Below, piece after piece: positions 12,415 through 24,189 of a stretch of DNA of 64,000 nt; position 1 is the stretch's first letter, and every line of letters begins with the position of its first letter. Under the pieces are notes generated by a model. That model did no database searches and had not been told where the DNA came from. It worked only from the letters and a program-made list of their open reading frames with translations. Origin of the DNA: Raffaelea ambrosiae (Eukaryota > Ascomycota > Sordariomycetes > Ophiostomatales > Ophiostomataceae); contig PCDI01000005.1 of the NCBI GenBank assembly GCA_002778195.1, positions 2,561,744 through 2,625,743 on the forward strand. Reading direction: 5' to 3'. Both the position numbers and the translations under genes were made by a program.

Positions 12415-13053
12415 CCGTGGATGTGTGGATGCTTGCATGTCTTTGAAAGATGGGTGTGCCGTCATAAGTGCGTGAGGGCAAGGTAAAGTGGATAGCTTCG
12501 GGGAGCAGCGCCTGTGGAGGATCCCTTCCCAGGCAAGTCTGCTTTTGGGTTCTGCGAGATACCCTTGCGCGTTTCTTTTCTTTTCTTTTCTTTTTGTTTG
12601 TCTTTCTCGGTTCGGCTGGGATTCGCCCTTGGTTGATCCTGGTGGCATTCACATTGTTCAGTTTTCCCTTCTACGAGTGCCTGTAAGATACTGTTACATA
12701 GCTATCTGGAGTCGGCCATGAAACTGGCCCCATCCATTGCCGCGAAGATCAACGACCACCAAATAGAAGGAAGAAGCTAGCTTGATGATATGGACAAGGG
12801 AGGATGAGGGGCTTCCGGCAGACTATGTCAGATTCTTACCTAGTAGCGTGGTTTTGCTGCAATGGCCAGAAGGCAGTGGTGGAGGCCTTCGTCATCTCGT
12901 TTGCACCGAAAGCGGGTCACACACATACCAAGCAAGCACTGGTCTGGCTCTTCTCGACAAATCGAGGGGGGAGAGGGAGGAGAGAAGGGGAGGCGAGGGG
13001 GGGGGGGGGGAGAAGAGACAGACGGGTGGCCTTTCGCTTCCGAGATAGCAGCT

Positions 13054-13070
13054 CTCGTACTCCGTACGAG
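13054..13070. repeat. inverted repeat CTCGTAC-TCC-GTACGAG
   Basis: Perfect 7-bp arms with a 3-base spacer. Each arm is the core of the TACTCGTAC motif that recurs elsewhere, so this looks like a head-to-head pair of that element. Confidence 0.7.
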
Positions 13071-15529
13071 TGGAAATCAGGGTCCCGGTGGCAGGGTCGT
13101 ACACAACCCATGCATGTGATGTATGAGGAACTTAGCCTGACGCAGGTGCCATAGAACCACTGGATGTCGCTATGGCCGCGTCTATTGGACAGTATCTTAT
13201 GTTCTGCTCGTAATGTCACCCGTGGTGATCTGACGAACACAGCCTCACTGGAAGTTGCCTGGTGGTGTTTGCCAATGCTACTCGTCGTCTGCTAATCTCG
13301 GCAGTTCGATTCGGTGTGCACGGGAGACGTTCAGACTTGGTTCTCTCGCAAAACCGACTTCTGATATAGTTTGCATCTGCCGAAGAGCAGATACCACTTC
13401 TTTTGCGTCGCTCGGCAAGGTGGACCCAAAGATGAAGGTGTTGGCTTTTGTTGGCTTTGAAGAGGCTCGCCCTTGCCTCTTCAGGGGCTGGGTCAACCTT
13501 TGGGTCAGCGTACCTGGGCCACCGTCTGTAGTTGGCTCTTGATAGGGCTTGGCGGCAAAGAATTTTAAGAGAATAAGACACACCTAGACGCCCCACTCAA
13601 GGGAACTGGAGTGGAAGGGGCCTTGTAGCAGCAGGCTGCAAACGGTCTAGGCAGGGGACTCTCTTTCTAGCCGTTTGCCCTATTTTACTAGGCAGAAGAG
13701 TGCAAGGTAGAAGACGCAAAGGAGGTGTATTCGATGGTGGTTGGTGCCGGGGCCAAGCCAGAGGCTGGCAGGGACATCAGGAGTATGCAGAGACATGCAG
13801 GGACGATGAGGTGCTCCCTATTTAAGACGCGAGTACATGAGACGGCTTGTTCCGGCAGGCACGAGGGTTTCGGAGGGAAAGACGGCGAAACCATGGGTCA
13901 GGAGGAGTTGGGGAGCTTAACACCAGACAGGCCCAGGTGAGAGGTTTGGAACAAAGACGACCCATAAAAATTAGCGGCTCCGACCAAAGCCCAAAAAAAA
14001 AAAAAGCAGAGCCCGCCACCGCCATCACCGGCGGTGTGTACACATGCTCGTACACAAAGCAGACCTGCGGGAGTGGCCCTATGCATTCGGAGTTGGACGG
14101 GCACTACGGAACACGGCCGACATCAGGGAAGGATGCCGTCCCAGCTTAACTAGTTGATAGCAGGTGCGGCAGTGCGGTAGCGCATGTAGCTATCTTACCC
14201 GGAGCGGGTTGTCGGATCATATGCAATAAGCCGGGGGACAAAGATCGCGAGGCGAATGAGCGTGGCATTGGTCTGTCTGAGATAGGCAGACCTTGGGCGG
14301 ACTGACCGATCCGGGTGAGACGGACGAGATATAGAATAACATGAGATTTGTATTGTGTTGTCGTCTGCTGGAACCTCCCGCAGTGGAACATCGCAGACAC
14401 ACAACGGGCGCCGTCCAATGAACAAACAGCATTTATCCGAGAGCGAGAGAAGCACACGATAGAACGAGAGCCGAGAACAAGAAAAAAAAGACCCCAGTGT
14501 ACGAACACGAGACGATGCTGGTACATCGATGCTACACTGAAGCTGCTTTGTCGACCGGGGAAGGGGGGGGGGAAAGCTTCTAGAAGGTGCAGAAGACCGG
14601 TCAGAGCGGAAGCATGTGTGTCTTTCAAGCTTTAGGCTCACGGGCCTGCTTACCGTATAATGAGTCAGGAAGGGACGCCATCCAGGGTCGTTGGGAAGGT
14701 GGTGGCGAGTGCTGCAGTCTCTCGTACTCGCCGTCGCACCAGAGACGGAACAGGGAGAGATACAAGGGAGATGCACTTAGAGAGAAAAGAGACGACCGGC
14801 TTCGTGACATGGATGGAACTGTACTACGGAGAGGGAGAGTCTGTATGTTGCAGCCAGCATGGGGCACAGCCGTGGATCATTGAGCAGGGGGGCCTCTTGC
14901 CAGGGAGGAGGGCAGCAGAGAGGGTATCCCTATGGAATGGATTCCCCACGTGCAGACAGGCCGAGAGGAGAAGATTGGCGAGGGAAAGCCCGAACAAGGC
15001 CTAGAGAAATGCGCGGCACGGAAGAGAACGGGTGGTGATGGGGGAGGGTGGCAGGGAGCACACCATGGCACAAAAGGGTCAAGACAGCAGGGAAAGAGCG
15101 TCGAAGCCCAATGCAGAGATTGGGAGATGCAGGGGATGTGGCGAGTGGGCTCGCGATCTCAAGAGAGTTTCCGCGTAGCATCAGGGTTTGGTCTCTGACC
15201 CAAGGGGATTGCCGGGGCTTTCTGGGAATCGTGATGAGACGCCGGCAAAGGTGAGCTGGGGTCAAAGGAGACGACGCAGGCTAATGGCCCATCCAGGAAT
15301 GCCGTTGGTCCCTTTCTTGTTTCGGCCACGCCCCGACGCGACCAAACCTGGCGTGCCAGGGCGAGCGAGCAGCGAGTGCCTGGATGATCGCCCGTCAACA
15401 GGTCATCGACGGTCGGTGGGCAGGACCAGGTGGGAAGGCGGGTCCGCCAGGTTGTTGGCTTGCTGGGCGATCGTCGCCGAGAGGGGAGTGCCAGCGAGAA
15501 AGTGTGAGGGCAGTGCTGCTGTGCACGTA

Positions 15530-15545
15530 CTATGTATATACATAG
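15530..15545. repeat. 16-base perfect palindrome CTATGTATATACATAG
   Basis: Fully self-complementary with no spacer, in gene-free DNA. It shares the TATGTA half-site with the palindrome at 4367-4381. Confidence 0.7.
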
Positions 15546-18486
15546 CAGTGAGAAGCGTGAGCAAACAGGTGTGAGAGTGTGTGGTAGTGTTCCACCTTGC
15601 CGGAGAGTGGGTTAGGGAGAGGGGGGGACGGTGGATATCTTTTTTTTTTCTCTCTTTTTTTTTTGCTGCACACAAATTGATATGAGCAACAACAACATCG
15701 AAGATACACACGAAGCAACACAAAATCCTTGCTCTTCTCCTTACATGGCACAATGGCGTTCTTTGAGAATCAAACCTACCAACTCCCGATGGCCGGGCAG
15801 ATCGGCGTGGCCTAGAGATCGGTTGTTGGAGCGGAAGAAATAAATAAATTAACGAACAAGAAACGAACAAAAAACGAGCAAAATAAAAAAAAAGTTCCAG
15901 CACAACTGTTGGATCTGCTGCCAGTTTAGTGTCTATTGCGGAGTCGACCTGTCTCTAAAGCATGGATAGCAGTCGCCTCCTCACCGTAAACTGCCTGGTC
16001 GATATCCAGTTAGCAGCATGGCAGACAAAGGAAGGATAGACGTGAGACTCCGAACATGATTCATAGAAAGATAAGATACAGGCAGTTATCTTACGGCATC
16101 CCGTGCCTGTCTGGCCCTAGCGGGCCGCAGGTTTTCTCCTCTCGTGGCCAGCGTCGTCGTCGGTCGTGGTTGCCCTTTTCGCATCATCGCATACGTAAGA
16201 TACTCTGCCATTCGGCGCTGCTGGCGAGCCTTTTTTTGCCCCTCGCACCTTCCGTGTCGGCCAAATACATAGTACACCTTGACGTCAAGAATTTTTATTT
16301 TGTTTTATTTTGTATTTATTTTTATTTATTTTTACCCCCTTCCCGCTCTTGCCTGTTCCAGTAAAAATGGTGCTGGCCCGTGACTTGCTTCGATCGATGT
16401 GGCCACTGTGTTGCCACTGTCTAGAACCGGGCCAAATGACCGCCGAATGCGATGCCAGCGCCTCACCCAGAAAACGAGACGCACGAAAAGAACACACTGT
16501 GACTCTATGACGCAGGTCGCCCTTTCCTCCTTGCCTGCTTGAGCCTCCCACAAAGAGCCTCCTTGGGCATAGTGTCCCACACGATTGCGTCCAAACGGCA
16601 GGCCAGCCAAAACAATCTAGTCGCTTTTTTTTTTGCTTTTGTGTTTTTTTTTTTTTTTTTTGCCTCTTTGTCCTTTTCGGCTTGCACCAGAGCCAAAATG
16701 GCACCGATCGCAACCTCTATCACACTTCCTGGTGCTACCCACATGCTTTGGCATGGCCACTATTTTTGTCTGCAACCCTCCAACCGCAAGCCAGCATTCA
16801 CCTCGAACGGACAAGGACCCCCAGCTTGGAATCGGCAGGCTTCGTCGGGCTCGGGTGGGCAGCCAGAGCCCGCCAGCAGCCAGGCAAGGGAGCCGGACAT
16901 CTGCAGCATCTGCTGGGATGATACTGTTATTTCAAAGCAGTGGATCGAAGCCCTGCGTGTGGCCCGTCCAGCGGTGCAACCAGCCACGCGCGCGCCAGCA
17001 CACTAACTCACTACTACATAGTATGTCCAAAGTAACTCTATGGGAAGATTCTTTCTGGCTTGTTCCGTCTTCTCCTGATAGTCGAGTCCGTCTAGCTGCC
17101 CCGGTTTGCGTTATGCTCTTGGCTCGTTGGCTTGTTGGCTTGTGGTCTGGCGCGTGGCGCGTCTGGCCGTTGGTTCCCCTTGCTCCCACACAGACTCACG
17201 CACCCCCCATTCTTTTCCTTCCTTTTTGTCTCGGGCTCCCCTTGGCTGGACCACGCTCATTTTGCTGGTCTTTTCTTTTTCGTCTGTCTTTGTTTTCGAT
17301 CTGGTTTAGCTCCTGCTTTTGTGTGGGCACCCCCCCAGACCCTGTTTCTGCGTCCTGTTGTCAATGCCATTGTTTTGTTTTCTTTGTAGTTGTGCCCTGT
17401 GCGAGTCCTCTCTCTATTTGTGCACACAACGCCTGCCTCTTTTAGACTTTGGTTCTGCTTGTTTCGGGCGTTGGTCGCTTCGGGTCGCAGTTCCTGTGTG
17501 CATTCAGCTGTCTTGCTCCCATCAGAAACCCAACCCACTCCAGGGAGGGCAATGCCACGGCAATGTCCACGTTGCCCATGCTTCGTCCATTACGAAATCG
17601 GGGTGTCCACCTGCCGAATCTGCCATCCTCCCATGGCTCTGGAAGCGGCGCCTGCACATTGTTGCAACCGCACAAGCTCAGGAATAATAATTGGATGTGC
17701 TTGCTTGCTACTCCAGTACGGACATGCCGTCATGTCTCACTGACATACTCGTACACAACTACGTGGTCGGAGCAATGGGGCAAATTCGACAAAAGAAGGA
17801 AAGGACGAAACTAGCCAAGCGCACGCACCCTGACTTCAGATCAGCGTTCGCGACGGCAGCTATCAGCATCTGGCGGCACTGCCTACAGGGATCGCTGGCT
17901 TTCTTTCCTGGTGGCTGCCCAGATGCAGCGCTGGACCCTGGGTTGAGCCCATCGCGACCATAGCTGTGGTAAGTAGCTGGAATGGCTAGGATGGCGAGGG
18001 ACCATACTGGTAACTATCTTACAGCATCTTACTCCCCTATGCCAGCTAATTGTGACCCTCAGCAGCAATAGCCGGCTCACTGCCGGACCACACCCCCTTC
18101 TACGGTGTAGCTAACGTTGTAAGATACAGTGGCATCCCTTCCCACTTTTCACCCCCTCTCTAGCTGCATCGCAACTAGACATGGCTCTTTGGTCCGTGTT
18201 CTCGTCAGGGTGCCGCCTGCCATTCGGTCTGCCGCCAACACCACCCCCCTGCGCAGACTCCATTCGTCATTTCAGGGACACCCTTCCCACACAAAGTTTG
18301 GTCTTCACTGCTGGCCTTCCCGATAGCCTTGTCAGTTCTGTTAGTGTGTTGGTCTGGGTGTTGGTCGGCTTGGTTTCTATCTTAGTGTTTTTTTTTCTTT
18401 TCTCTGCGGGCTCATTCGCGGGTTGTCGGGGTTTTCCAGATCGCCTGGACCTGCCTGGCACTGTTCTGGACCTCTTGGGAGCCCTC

Positions 18487-18540
18487 GGGCCTCTGGGGCC
18501 TCTGGGGCCTTTGGGGTCCCTTGGGCCTCTTGAGTCTCTC
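18487..18540 (+). repeat. 9-bp minisatellite (GGGCCTCTG)n
   Basis: Five to six 9-base units run GGGCCTCTG, GGGCCTCTG, GGGCCTTTG, GGGTCCCTT, GGGCCTCTT, GAGTCTCTC. It creates a repetitive Leu-Gly-Pro reading that should not be taken as protein. Confidence 0.8.
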
Positions 18541-19791
18541 AGATTCGGCCTCCTAGCCCCAAACAACCTACGCACATTCGGAGCACTTTCAAACCTCCCC
18601 AAGATCCAGCAGTGTTCTGGCCTGGTCATAACCTTCATCGTGGCCCCCATGGGAGCTGCATCTGCAAGCCATGCTGGCCATGCGGGCTTGCACATCCTGC
18701 CCCAGTATGGTGTTGGTGCATGCAGACACATTGCATTCTCGGACGCCCGTCGAACCCTGTTAGCACTGTCATTAGGCTGTTTTTTTTGGTTTATTTTATT
18801 TTTTATTTTTTATTTTATTTTTTTGGCTTTATTTGCCTGCCCGTCGTGCCCTACCAGCCAATTTCCTCTCCACGCACTACGTCTCGGACATCGGGAGTGG
18901 TCTCTGCCACAGTCTCTGCAGTAGTCATTCTTTGCAGTTGTCGTAGTGGCGGCTGCTGTGGTTTCCCTCCTGTGAGTGCGCTGTTTCGAGCTAATGCTGC
19001 ATGCTTGCCGTTCGATTCCCCGTTTTGTGGGATTGCTTTTGGATCTGTGTTATTATACAGGCTCCATAATTCTTTGGCTTTTGACCTGGTCCTGTTTCAA
19101 CGTTCCTCTTTTCTTTTCATTCTTTATACACCCCCCCCCCTCTGTCCTCCTCCCTCCTTGCGCTTCCTCCCCCCACACACCATCCCAGCCCTTTTCTCAG
19201 CCACTTTTTCTTTCGCATACACTGTCCTCCTCAGGCACCGCCTGGTGCTAGACAGCTAGACACACCTCGTAGACATTCACACACGCACACACGCACGCAC
19301 CGCAGACACTCATTCCGTCACGCCGGGTTCAAGACACTACCCGCTGGCACATAGTCGCTCATAAACACCTACATAACCCTTGCGTTCCTCTTGTGTCTCA
19401 CGCGAGTTCCCTACAAGCTCTTGTTAGACGCCCAAAGCAATCATGAATGTCGGCGACCCCCACTAGCAGACATACCCTTTTTTTTCTGTTTTCTATTTCT
19501 CTGTTCCTCCTCTTCTGGCTTGTTCTTTTATATAGCCCCATACACACCTTACTTGATCCTGGGTGGCCTCCCCCTCCACCCCTAGTTTTTCCCTTTTTTC
19601 CTCTTTGTCTGTGTGTCTGCGTTTTGAGTTTGTGTGTGTGTGTGTGCCTGTTTGTGTGGTTGTGGTTGTGTTGTCTTGTGTTTCTTTTCTACTTTCCCCT
19701 CCATTTAGATCCAACTTCTTGTCACCTCCACACACTCCTGCTGCTCATTCTTCCACCTGCACTTCCTCCACCTCGCTCCTTCCACACGATC

Positions 19792-20742
19792 ATGGCGCCG
19801 CCGAGCACTCCGGCTCGCGACCCGGAAGGCGGCCCCGGGCCCGGTGGCGGCAGCACGAACAAAAGCAGCGGCACAGTTCCTGGACGCATTGGCCGGCCGC
19901 CGCAATGGACCAGCACCCGCTCGCGCAAGCTCGCGAGGCTGTACATGTACACCACGCTCTCGGTGGACAAAATCTTGAAAGTCCTCGAGGACGATGTGTT
20001 CAAGCCCAGGTACGGTTTTAGCCCTCACGCAGCCTTCCCGCCACTTGCCATGATCCTGCCAAAACGAAAACCCCCCAAGATAAAATATCAAGGAAATTCC
20101 CAAGGAAAAAAACACATCAAGCAACACTCTGCTCCTTTTTTTTCCCTCCCCCCTTCTAGTTGTGTTACTATGAATGCGAAACTTAAGGCTGAGGGGCGCT
20201 GTTGAGCGCTGTTGAGCCTTGAAACTCTGCTGAGCTCTTCCAGTGTTCCTAGTTGTGGTTTCGTCGGAGTTGACACCTTCGGGTTGCTCACCATACGCTG
20301 CCAAACCCTCACTTTTTGGGGGGGGACGTTGCCTCCGGATGTCCACACACTCCAAGTTCGGACGGCAATGGCGTGCAACCGGGGGGGTGAAAGGCGCATC
20401 ATCCCATTGGTCTCATTTTTCTGGAGGGGAGACTCTTTTATTCACGCGTAATACAGGAAGAACTCGGCGCAGAAGACCATCCACAACATGCTCGACCACG
20501 ATCCGCGCTACCTGCGGCCCGAGTCGCGGGAGGACATGAACCAGCGCATCAAGCTCTTGTCGGCATCGTCACAGCGCAGCCGTAAGTCGTGGAAGAAGCA
20601 CCCCGATCCCAGCCAGCAAGGAATGCCCATGTCGATGGCGGCGGCGCCTGCGTACGACGACGTGGTTCTTCACAATGTCAAGTCTGAGCTGGGACATCCC
20701 ATGTCGCTCAACCACATTCCACACCACCAGCTTCCGCACCAT

Positions 20743-20787
<45 letters not shown>

Positions 20788-23700
20788 CAGCAGCATCCCT
20801 CAGTCGCCGCGGCATCGCCCTACCATCAGCAGGCTCTGGCCCATCCCCAGATGCAACAGCATCATCACCAGCAGTCTCCGTATCACCAGCAGCACCAGCA
20901 GCACCAGCAGCACCAGCACCAGCAGCAGTCGCCGTATGGGCACCAGCCGCAGCACCCGCATCAGCAGCATCAGCAGCCCCAGCACCAGCAGTACTACCAG
21001 CCCCAGTACCAGCAGCAGCACCACCAGCCGGCGCCGCTGCCTCCGCCGCCGCAGCACCACCAGCACCAACAGCCGCAGCACCACCACCTTCCCCATCCTC
21101 TCTCCATGCACCAGATGACGCATGACCCGTCGCAGCAGGCGGCCCCGTCCTTCGTAGCCGGCGGCTGGTCCAACATGTATTCGCCGCAACACGCGGCGGC
21201 GCCCGGCCACCCGCTGGACGCGCGTATGGCGATGAGCAGCGCGTCGTTTGACATGGGCGGCCACGGCGGCGCGCCCCATCCGCACGACCGCGACGGCCTG
21301 GGCGGTGGGCAGCACCAGCCGCACCAGCCGCACCAGCCGCACCACCATCTGGGCGGCGGTCTCGGAGGGCCGATGGACGACGGCAGCAGCGGCCTCCCCA
21401 ACAGCCACTTGCCGCTGTATGCGCAGCCGCACGCGCAGCGGCCGCGGCGGCCCAGCTCGACGTTCTCGACGGCCTCGAGCGACGTCAGCACGCAGACGAT
21501 CCAGGACCTGAAAAACCGGCTGTCGGGCTGCTCGACGCACTACGCGAACCAGGTGGCCAATCTGCTGCGCAAGTTCACCATCAGCAGCGGATCGGACGGG
21601 CCGCCGCCGCCGCCCTCCCCGCCGATGCTCAACGCGAGCGCGGGCGGCAGCAGCACCAACCTGGACGGCGACCAGTACCGCGTGCGGAAGCGCCAGCGGC
21701 GGCATCGCCATCCGAACCACAACAAGGTGCGCAGCAACAGCGTCAGCAGCGCGAGCAGCGGCTACGATAGTTTCAGCGGTAGCGATCTCGAGGACGGCGA
21801 GTACGAGGACCGTGGTGGTGGTGGTGGCAGCAGTGGCAGTTCGGACGCGTCGGGTGCGGTGGACGGTGCGGGTGGTGGTGGTGGCCAGGACACAGACCAT
21901 CAACACGTCAGCCGACGACCGCGCTTCCCCGTCATCGTAGGCGCCAGCGGCGACAGCGCGGGCAATCCGCGGCTGGTGCTGCCGGGCGACTTCTTCAATG
22001 CGTATCGTTATAAAGACGAGGCCTGTCCTCACCAGCACGAGCAGCAGCAGCAGCAGCACCAACAGCATCAGCATCAGCATCAGCATCAACAGCACCATCC
22101 GCATCCGCCGTCACATCCAGGTGGCGTGGGCAGCACGGGGCCAGACGGCGTGGTCCGCAGCCGCGAGCGGCGCTGCTGGTGCGCCATTGCGGAGTCCATG
22201 GCCGATGCGGCGCTGGACGGCTCGTTCTGGGTGATGGGCGACGGCCGGCTGTCGCCCGAGGCGCAGGCGATTCTGCACGAGCCGTCGCCGCGCAATCTGA
22301 CGCGGCGGGACCGCTTCGGCCACACGCTGCTGCACCTGTTTGCGGCGCGTGAGGGCGTGCAGATGCAGCTGCTGGCCATGGTGCTCAACAGCGACGACGC
22401 CAGCCTTGCGGCGGCCAACACGGCCGGCCAGACGTTCCTGCATCTGCTGACGCCCGGCTGGTTCGTGGGCCTGACCGAGCCCTATGCGCCGCTGCTGCAG
22501 CTGCTGGCGCACATCCGCGGCCGGCGGTCCAGCGGCGCCAACAGCAGCTCGGGCCGCCTCGTGGACGAGAACATTGTCAGCGGCAGCCCCATCTCGCACC
22601 TCGTCTACGCCACCGACATCTACGGCCGCAGCTTCTTCCACCGCCTCCACACCTTTGTCGACGACCCGTCCATCCTGGCCAGCATCATCCAGCACTACGA
22701 CCGCGCCGCCCTGACCCGTCGCGACGCCTTTGGCCACTCGCCGCTGCCCGTGCCGGGCAGCAGCTCCGCCGGCCTCGGCGGATCCTCCGCACCAGGAGGA
22801 GGAGGAGGAGGAGGAGGAGGAGGCGGTCCGTCCTCGGCAGGAGGCGGCGCAGGACCAGGATCGGCGCCGCCGTCAGCGACCATCATGGAGGACTACCCGC
22901 CGTGGCAGCAGCAGCAGCAGCAGCAGCAGCATCACCACCACCACCACCAGTCGCCCTCGTTGCAGCAGGCGCGGCTCGGCAAACTGTCGCCCTACGATGA
23001 TGTCAGTGGTGGTGTTGGTGGCGGTGGTGCCGATTCGCAGTCTCCGACGACGGCCACGCCCGTCAGCAACGCGGGGGCCGGGTTTCCGATCGTGTTTGCG
23101 AGCGAGGACGCCTTCATCCGGCACCACGAATCCCTGCTTCGGATCGTCACGACCGCCGACAGCCTTCCCCTCGTCGAAGACCCCGAAGGCCGCAACGGCC
23201 TGCACTGCCTCGCCGAGGCCATTGTCGACAAGCGCATGATGGACGAGCACCGCAACGCCCTGAGCACCGGCCGCAAGCCGCCCAAGAAGAAGACGCTGGA
23301 CAAGAAGGACATCCGGCCGATGGGCGGTGGCGGCCCGGGCGGGCCCGGAGTAGGCGGACCCGGAGGAGGAGCAGGAGGAGGAGGAGGGACCATCATGGTG
23401 GGTGGCGGCGGTGGTCTCTTGGGCGGCAACAGTGCGGCGGCCTCTGCCAGTGGTGGTGGCAGCAGCAGCAATGCCAATAGCCTGTACCTGATGGGCGGTG
23501 GCGGCGGCAGCGTCGTGAGCGGCGGTTCCAGCACGCCGAGCACGCCACTGGGCCCGCCCGGCAGTTTCATGGGCTTCGGCGGCCTCGGTGGCAGCCTGGG
23601 CGGTAGCGGCGGCCTGGGTGGTGGTGGCACCGCGGCCAGCCTGCTGCACACGTCTTCGGACGGCCCGCAGATGGCCACGCGGCTGCGGCTGGTGCAGGGC

Positions 23701-24189
23701 CTGCTGTCGCCGCCCATGGTGGTCGACGTCAACCACTACGACCGGCGCGGCCAGACGGTGCTGACGGCCTTTGTCGTGCACATCCCCGACGACCAGGAGG
23801 ACAAGGCCAAGAGCCTGGCCGCCATCCTGGAGACCCTGCTGGCCGCCGGCGCCCGCCTCGAGGGCCGCAACCGCCGCGGCGAGACCGCCCTGCTCGTGGC
23901 CGCCCGGCTGGGCCGCAAGATCGCGCTGACCACGCTGCTCGAGCACGGCGCCAACGTGCACGCCCGCGACGCCGCCGGCCACGGCGTCCTGGACGTCATC
24001 GACATCCAGTGCCGGCGCCATGCCCGCAAGGACGTCGCGCTCTACGGACGACTGGAGGCGTGCCGTGTGCTGCTGACGAGCATCAAGCAGCTGCCTCTGG
24101 GCGTCAAGCAGCGGCCGATGCTGCTGGACGAGTGGACGGTGATCAACCGCCGCGGTCCGGAGCCACGGGACCTATCCATGGTTATGTGA
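19792..24189 (+). CDS. Clr5-domain, poly-Gln/Gly-rich ankyrin-repeat protein (putative regulator)
   Basis: Two exons, 19792-20009 and 20457-24189, encode 1,316 residues; the 447-base intron has a GTACGG donor and ATACAG acceptor. Residues about 37-95 (PPQWTSTRSRKLARLYMYTT to the DHDPRYLRP region) look like the fungal Clr5 domain, a short N-terminal helical module of uncharacterised, often regulatory proteins. The next 200 or so residues are Gln/His-rich with a pure CAG run near 20750-20785. Two basic patches (RVRKRQRRHRHPNHNK) could be nuclear signals. The C-terminal half contains degenerate ankyrin units (RFGHTLLHLFAAREG, NGLHCLAEA, RRGETALLVAARLGRK, GANVHARDAAGHGVLDV) interrupted by Gly-rich loops. 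I chose the start because this ATG follows a pyrimidine-rich leader and its frame joins the Clr5 domain across the intron. DNA binding is inference. It is flanked by the longest gene-free DNA of the window, as is common for fungal regulators. Confidence 0.85.
20010..20456 (+). other. intron of the Clr5-domain gene
   Basis: The 447-base intron splits the Clr5 domain. The donor AG|GTACGG and acceptor ACAG|GAAG restore an Arg codon. A few in-frame ORFs inside it have no coding character. Confidence 0.75.
20748..20786 (+). repeat. in-frame CAG (poly-Gln) tract
   Basis: About a dozen consecutive CAG codons sit within a longer CAG/CAC region (to about 21080) encoding the Gln/His-rich segment. Nearly exclusive use of CAG suggests a young, slippage-prone repeat. 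Further CAG/CAC blocks lie at about 22040-22095 and 22907-22950, and a GGA tract at about 22796-22825. Confidence 0.9.

Larger units (their letters stand above)
7515..19791. other. 12-kb gene-free region between SDA1 and the Clr5-domain gene
   Basis: No frame here has the codon bias, domain content or frame-specific protein character of the window's real genes. Long frames such as 16633-17445 and 18181-18924 are runs of Phe/Leu/Pro/Ser read from C/T-rich or tandemly repeated DNA. Contents: inverted repeats (7729-7750, 8367-8381, 13054-13070, 15530-15545), minisatellites (9386-9451, 18487-18540), microsatellites (11129-11172, 11215-11246, 12391-12414), A/T homopolymer blocks (11765-11810, 18781-18832), and most copies of the two 9-mer motifs. 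It may be a long regulatory or 5'-UTR region of the downstream regulator, or may hold non-coding RNA; neither can be shown here. Confidence 0.55.

Noticed and set aside
16633..17445. 270-residue plus-strand frame
   Set aside because: Starts in a T-run and reads Phe/Leu/Pro/Ser-rich C/T DNA; other frames over the same DNA are equally open.
18181..18924. 247-residue frame with Leu-Gly-Pro repeats
   Set aside because: The repetition is a 9-bp minisatellite read in frame; flanks have no coding character.
19005..19035. B-box-like GTTCGATTCCCC suggesting a tRNA gene
   Set aside because: No A-box at the right distance and no acceptor-stem pairing.
20800..23732. Long minus-strand frames inside the Clr5-domain gene (434, 382 and 246 residues)
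   Set aside because: Antisense shadows of GC-rich codons and CAG/GGC repeats on the plus strand.
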